Assembly (NCBI GenBank): GCA_905331475.1
Contig: CAJNYU010004617.1
Span: forward strand, 70,036-134,035
Direction of reading: 5' to 3'
DNA length: 64,000 nucleotides
Source of the DNA: Rotaria socialis
Lineage: Eukaryota; Rotifera; Eurotatoria; Philodinida; Philodinidae
The notes beneath the pieces were generated by a model that saw nothing but the letters and a program-made list of their open reading frames with translations, did not search any database and had not been told where the DNA came from. Numbering within the stretch: position 1 is the stretch's first letter; each line of letters starts with the position of its first letter. Below, piece by piece: positions 58,302-64,000 of the stretch. The position numbers and the translations under genes were made by a program.

Positions 58302-61074
58302 TAGCATAGCTAAAGAACAAATAAAACTGTAATACGATTAGTTCTACTGTTTATTTTTATTTATGTTTCATCTGGTATTCTGCGATGATCTAATAACTCT
58401 CTATTTCATTTTTAGTTAGTGTATGTTGTGTGACTCGCATATATTTCTATTTTGTTGTATTTGTTACGCATGAGTAAAACGCACACGAACTACTTTTATA
58501 GTAGCCAAGCATTGTTATTTACAATCGCTTCTTCAAACTCTTGTAATTGCCAATTTAAGCTACGCCTTGATTGTATTAAAAACGAATTAACTGCAGAAAA
58601 ATTCGATAATCACAGTTCCCACACATGAAAAAAAACTTTTCTTATATTTTCAATGTTTTCGTTATATTCTAATGAAACCTAGTAGTGACTCAGTAGAGTA
58701 TGATTATGCTTAATAAAAGTAAAAAGATGTCAACACATCCATACTGTATTCACTATTATATCTGTAAATAAGTGGTAAGCTACATAAAATTCTTATGTTG
58801 CAAAACCTCCTTGATGATTCTTCATATAAAATAAGTTGCATCATTCATCATATTGTTTTCAAGTTTGTTATGTTAATTTATCTAAAATAGATACATTTCA
58901 CAGCGTTCTATAAGACACTTGTGAGTTTTTCTTTCACTTCAGTAATTTAATTGAAAGCTCTACTTATTGGATATCATTAGTTTTTTTCTTAATATCCTAT
59001 GTGTTAAAATGGTTTTATTTGCATGAACCTAGATAGGTTTTTTGTTAGGATTTAATTTGTTGATTATATCATCATTTTGCATTTTTCTGAAATGAAAAAT
59101 TCTCAATTAGAGTGTACATCAAGTGTATTAAAATCTGAGTTCGCAACTTCATATACTTTTTGTTAGAAAACAGTTCTTCGTTCTAAATGCTATCTTTATC
59201 GAAATTGATTCATTCGGAGTTGTTCAATAATATTTCTCATAAAAGTTTTTGTTGAATAAATAATTCTAAGTTTGAAGCGTAGACAAAAGATCCTATGAGT
59301 ATTTGAACATAGAATGAACGAAGAATTGAAGATACGACGTAGTGTAAGAACAAGAAAAACGTTCATATACGACGGATTTTTAATTTTTCGATCTACGTAT
59401 CATTCAACGAAAAAGTGCCTGACAATAAGAAACATAGACAGATTAAAACTTGAACAAAACGTTGAAATCTTCATGAGAGCTTAGACATTCAAAGAGTCAT
59501 TATGATATTGACGTTAAAGATAGAACTTACATGAAGTAAATAAACTACTAATAATTTATTGACAAATTGAAAGATGGGTTTTTGTTTTTGGATAAAATTC
59601 AAGATTGAACGAGAGAAAAAAATCAATAATATAATAATATAATCTTTCTTGAGGTACACACTGCGAAATGCGTTCTGTTGACTTTCTCTCTACGCCAGGA
59701 ATGGGTGTGCGTGTAGAGAACTCAATAAAAATATGCTATTTTTAAAGAATTTTTGTGTTTCTTTTAAGCTGTAATCCCATTTTATCGGAGAAAAACTTGT
59801 CACTACAATTTCATATGGTGTGAAATGTGAAAACTACATGCCTTCTTTGGCTTCATTACAAAAATACAAAATTCATCAACCGTAAAATAGCTGAAAGAAG
59901 ATAAATCTTTTCACGGCAACAACGGACTGTCAACAAATATTCTTTCTACACTGATCATTCAAACAGCAGTATTCTTTTCTTTTGAGATCCCTCTATTTCC
60001 CATATATTTTTGTTGCCCATTACTGGTTACTTTTCACTTTTGCATTACATTCGTGTTAATTTGTATATTTCTATTATTATTATTATGGGCATCGAATTGA
60101 ATGTGAAATAGGGCTATTGTAAACGTTCTATGTTTTATTCTAGCTGTTCATATCTACAATAAACGGGTAGCTTATAATAGAGAAGTTCAAAGAATGCCAG
60201 AAGAATTCTAATTTGAAGACGTGTAGTCATCAGTTTCTTTCACAATATAACTGAACAGCACAAAAGATCGTAACATCAAAGAGAAAAGTTTAATATTTCG
60301 GCATTATGTAAAATTGTAGATAGAAGTTTTGACACCCAGTAGAAAACTTCTCACTAACGTTGCCACTCTCGCTTTCTCGTTTGTTCTCTTTGCTGAGTCC
60401 ATGCTTTCCAGGCAACCCTTCAATTTGACGTATTCCATTGTCAACATAAAATAGTATTGATGATGTGAACTGTATTGATTGGTGTCTATAGGTATTTGCT
60501 TCAAATTGACTTATATCAACAACTTTTCAAGAAGTTTATGTATGTAATGCAAAAAATAATGAATACGAACAAACTTTAGTCATTAGTATTAATTCTGTCA
60601 ATGAAAAATGAAATAGTGTTACTGATACTATACGCCATTGGAAGAAAACACTCATTTTTATCAACAAACAAAATAGCCTACTTGGAGACTTTTGTTTGTG
60701 TAAGAAATATTCTATAAATATTTCTAGATCTATCATGAAGAAACATTGCGTATAAAAAATAGTATACCATAATAAAGTACATACGATCTTATAGAGATGC
60801 GCCATTAACTATCACTGTAAAACTAGAATTTTCAATGAATAGCAGGAGAGTCAGAAAAATATAGAGAAAGTAGTACCCACTAGCTAACCCGGTTACTTTA
60901 TATTGGGCAGTAATTACGATAAAAACTTTATTCACACATCAGCCCTTGTAGAAAAAAACAATTCGATAAACACATGATAATCCAATATATAGTTCAAAGA
61001 TTTTAATGGTTTCACATTTTGAAAGATTTTGATATCAAATACATTTAGTAATAATCATGCAAGTGATTCTAATA

Positions 61075-61106
<32 letters not shown>

Positions 61107-62043
61107 GATGTGTCAAGTTCGAACAGAATATCTGAATGAAATTAATTAAACACAATATTGAATTTAAAAAAGAGTATAAATTACTATCGTTGATTGTGAT
61201 AAAATGGTATCGTCCAATTCCTGAGCAATAATCATATTGTTTTAGAAGATTTAAACTATTGATTTCTACCAAATAATATTATGGCCAATAGTGTATTTCG
61301 ATTGAAATCTATCATCTTTTCAATGTGGCGTAGTTTTCTTCTTGTCTTAATTGTATAGAGTCAAGTTCTCTGCTCAAAGTGTGGTGTCTATTCTCGTGAT
61401 AGTAATGATAAAACTTTCTTATTTTTTATTAAAGTTAGTCTTTGTAGCTATTAGCACTTTTTTTTAGAGCCTAGTTGTCTAGTAAAAAATGATTGTCGAA
61501 ACTTCTCTGGTTGTAATATTTAATTTTGACCGGATTTCAGTGATCTGAAATAGTTTTTAATTGAATCTATATTGCAATAACTAAACAATGTCAAAACCAA
61601 TTTGTTATCTTTTGGTAACGAACTTTTGAATTATTTTATCAATGACAGTGACAATCGTTCAATCGTACTCTGTATGAAGAACCTAAATGTATATTTGTTG
61701 ATAGAGAACAATCTGAATTGCTTCTAACTGAAAACAATGATCTTAATTATTGACCAAAAATAAACGAGTATTGTATGCGTAGACTGGCGGGTCATGATTT
61801 ATCATAAAATTTTGATTGGTAGGGAATGAAAAATAAATATTGAATACAATATGTAAAATAATACTACTTTATAGAACATAAACATATCAGAGGCACTGTT
61901 TAATTGCCAGAAAAAAAGCAACCAAGTCTTTAAAATTCACAGATTTAATCGATTCGATCTCAAATTATTATTCTGTATCAAATAAATTCACAAGAAAAAA
62001 CACTTTTTTTATACAAGTAACATGACCAAAATAATGTTTTTAT
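58302..62043. other. 3.7-kb gene-poor stretch
   Basis: The longest gene-free block of the window. Frames 60304-60504, 60536-60805 and 61069-61272 (all minus) have no domains, and the last is largely the product of an (ATT) repeat. I see no transposon ends. Confidence 0.45.
61076..61105. repeat. (ATT)10 microsatellite
   Basis: Ten perfect ATT units in non-coding sequence; they create a false poly-Ile frame on the minus strand. Confidence 0.95.
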
Positions 62044-62916
62044 TTACGATATTGTACAACTTTTCTTCCTTGCTGGCATCTGTCCTCGAGATAAGCTTTG
62101 TTGTTGTTTTTCTGCATTACTATTCAATTTGACTTTTTTTTCATCCAATTGATCAAACCATTGATCAACCGAACCCATTAAAATTTTGACAACATAATCA
62201 CCGTATGAAAATGGAAAATGTTTACCTTGTACCGCTAAAACTTCTGCTCGTTCACTTCGATAATCATCCAGAACATCAACATTAGGAATCTTCTTATCGA
62301 ATTTATTTAAATAACCGACTGATTGAAGATCATCTGTACAAGCAATGAATGTTATAAATATGCGATCGATAGATGGATGTCTTTCAGTACGTAGGACCTT
62401 TTCTAAACGGTCAGTATCATTTAGTCCCTTTTCATCCGTTGGTAAACCATCTGTGGCAATTAAGACTAATAATTTTCGATCATGAACACGTGCACGTTTT
62501 ATATTAAGCACTTCAATGAGAACGCGGGTAATAGGCGTTGGACCATCGGGTGGTCTAGAAAATGTTCCATGCAATTCTGATGAATCAGTGACATGTAAAA
62601 GTGGTGAACGATTTAGGAAATAAATATCAACTCCGTCAGGATCTAATGCTGCAGCAAGATCAACAACAATTGATACCACATGTTTAAGTTCATCCCAACG
62701 TTTTGGTAATTGACTGAATGGTGAAATATTGGTTTGATCGCGATCAATAATTGGCGAACACATAGATGAACTATCATCAAGTATCAGAACTATTTCGAAA
62801 CCTTCAAGAGCTCGGAGACGAAATGCAAAATCATAATTAATATTGTATTTGATAATAATATTTTTAAATTTTTCCAATCGTGCTTCAGTCGGAACCATTG
62901 GATAGGGATAATCCAT
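62044..62916 (-). CDS. Cytosolic von Willebrand A domain protein with CaaX-type C-terminus
   Basis: Single exon, 290 aa, no signal peptide. A vWA domain covers about 40-235: strand GFEIVLILDDSSSM supplies the MIDAS DxSxS, GPTPITRVL the Thr, and VLIATDGLPTDE the Asp. Helix WDELKHVVSIVVDLAAAL and ITFIACTDD fit the Rossmann-like fold. The sequence then turns basic and Gln rich and ends ARKKSCTIS, a C-a-a-X box with Ser at X and lysines before it, which would favour farnesylation and membrane binding. Intracellular vWA proteins mostly take part in protein complexes (for example copines, Ku, Rpn10). I know no named orthologue. The start ATG is the first in frame, and the sequence conserved with other vWA proteins begins about 40 residues later. 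Confidence 0.72.
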   Translation of the reverse strand: MDYPYPMVPTEARLEKFKNIIIKYNINYDFAFRLRALEGFEIVLILDDSSSMCSPIIDRDQTNISPFSQLPKRWDELKHVVSIVVDLAAALDPDGVDIYFLNRSPLLHVTDSSELHGTFSRPPDGPTPITRVLIEVLNIKRARVHDRKLLVLIATDGLPTDEKGLNDTDRLEKVLRTERHPSIDRIFITFIACTDDLQSVGYLNKFDKKIPNVDVLDDYRSERAEVLAVQGKHFPFSYGDYVVKILMGSVDQWFDQLDEKKVKLNSNAEKQQQSLSRGQMPARKKSCTIS

Positions 62917-64000
62917 GTTGAATAGTGAATATAATTAAAAATGCTTTTTTCTTGTCTTATTCTAATGAAGAAAAGTATTTTTCGAAGTAAAGAAAAATGA
63001 AGAAGTGACAAAACGAACGCAGCAAGAGAAAGTCGAGTTGTAAATATCTTATTGAAACAACGATTAGAACTCAATGAGATAATATACAATAACAAGTTAA
63101 TCCTCAATCTTTTAGTCTTATTTCAAAGAATCACTGGATATGAAGGAAAAAACGATACTACTTCAATAATATATATATATATCACAAGCCTTTCTCTCTA
63201 TTTTCTTTTGTAGTACACCATGATAGGTTGGATTATTGAAAAATGTCATTTAACAGTTACTTTCTTCGTAAGACTATATACCGCGTGACACATAGTGATT
63301 GGTGAATCAACTTTTTATCGATGGCCTCAACGTAGATAAATCTCATGATGTAGATCCTGGCGGACAAAAAAAGATTTTAATCTTATTAAAAAATAACAGT
63401 GAAACAAATCCATTGAATTATTTTGATGAATTCCTTATAACACATGAATTGTAACACTATTTTATAGTCAACTATCCGGTTATTTTTAGACATACGTAGA
63501 TAGCACAGATTATTTAAAATATGTCTTGTCATCAACTATTTAACATGCGTCATAGCTGTACGTAATACTTATGACCCTTTGAGTTACGACGATGAATTTT
63601 CTTCCCAATTTAAGATACAATATTTCTTCATGTCGTTCCTATCCATTATAGCGATTGAAACAAAAACTTTAACCATATCAATCATAAAACATAAAGATCA
63701 CTAACGGTCGTATTCATCATAGTTGAACTCTTCCAATTATTTTACACTCGATTATGTTTTTAACAGTGTTGATTATCAAAAAATCAAAAACAAAATGAGA
63801 AGATTCGAGACGAAGAATGAATCAAGTTTATAAAATGATTGATTTGAGTGACACTGGCATCATAATCGAATCTTTTCTTGAAAAAATGCGTGCACAAGCC
63901 AACCACATAATAACGATACTCAATGATAATCGATGGTTTTTATTAATTATCCTATCCAAAAGATTGTTTAAACTAAAATGAACATTTTGTTATTGAGTAC
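62917..64000. other. Right edge, no gene recognised
   Basis: AT-rich sequence with (AT)7 at 63169-63182. The minus-strand frame 62790-63107 overlaps the vWA gene start and is a shadow. Nothing else is seen. Confidence 0.45.

Noticed and set aside
61069-61272. Minus-strand frame with poly-Ile
   Set aside because: It results from the (ATT)10 microsatellite.
1-64000. tRNA, rRNA, CRISPR array, telomeric repeat, LTR or virus-like element, LINE
   Set aside because: I looked for characteristic motifs (T-loop GTTCGAATCC-like boxes, repeated spacers, reverse transcriptase or capsid motifs) and found none I could support by eye.

Overview
The window looks like nuclear DNA of an animal, most probably a bdelloid rotifer. 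The DNA is strongly AT-rich. Many introns are only about 50-60 bases long, with GT..AG ends. The clear orthologues are animal genes: RPS10, RPL32, MRPL35, SEC22, SNX5/6, CECR2, M1AP and NAPRT. A large gene at 52068-54464 joins an arginine ADP-ribosyltransferase domain to kinesin-light-chain-type TPRs, an architecture I know mainly from large bdelloid families (Adineta, Rotaria). The species call is inference. I recognised no rRNA, tRNA, CRISPR array or virus-like element.

Layout. 0.8-3.0 kb: 3' exons of an M1AP-like meiotic gene. 3.2-3.7 kb: a Rad6-like E2 with a poly-Asp tail. 6.4-9.0 kb: RPS10, RPL32 and MRPL35. 9.5-12.5 kb: SNX5/6-type SNX-BAR protein. 14.1-15.8 kb: SETD3-like SET protein with a small inverted-repeat element in its intron. 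16.9-19.2 kb: two tandem Sds3/BRMS1-like genes. 20.6-21.9 kb: SEC22. 22.4-22.9 kb (minus): BAG1-type ubiquitin-like protein lacking a BAG domain. 26.0-29.0 kb: CECR2. 29.3-31.2 kb (minus): LIM protein. 32.3-33.3 kb: APOL-like protein. 33.4-36.0 kb (minus): OATP/SLCO transporter with two apparent frame breaks. 37.6-38.5 and 39.0-41.2 kb (minus): secreted Cys-rich proteins. 42.2-44.7 kb: inositol polyphosphate 5-phosphatase with a GC-rich MITE-like insertion in an intron. 45.3-46.6 kb: secreted DUF4139-like protein. 48.7-51.1 kb: GH19-like/vWA gene with a stop and a frameshift. 52.1-54.5 kb: ART-TPR. 56.4-58.3 kb: NAPRT. 62.0-62.9 kb (minus): vWA protein with a CaaX end.

The genes do not form one pathway. 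They are housekeeping genes (ribosome, ubiquitin, membrane traffic, NAD salvage, chromatin) mixed with membrane or secreted families. Several start codons lie directly after a splice-acceptor-like sequence, and some same-strand neighbours are very close (RPS10-RPL32; the two Sds3-like genes). This fits the spliced-leader trans-splicing known in rotifers, possibly with operon-like pairs. The most unusual points are: a meiosis gene in a probably ameiotic lineage; a 5-phosphatase with a predicted signal peptide and a C-terminal membrane anchor; a vWA protein that may be prenylated; and two short inverted-repeat elements in introns. I found no convincing new multi-gene system. All exon joins and family calls come from reading by eye and from memory of homologues; none was checked by computation.
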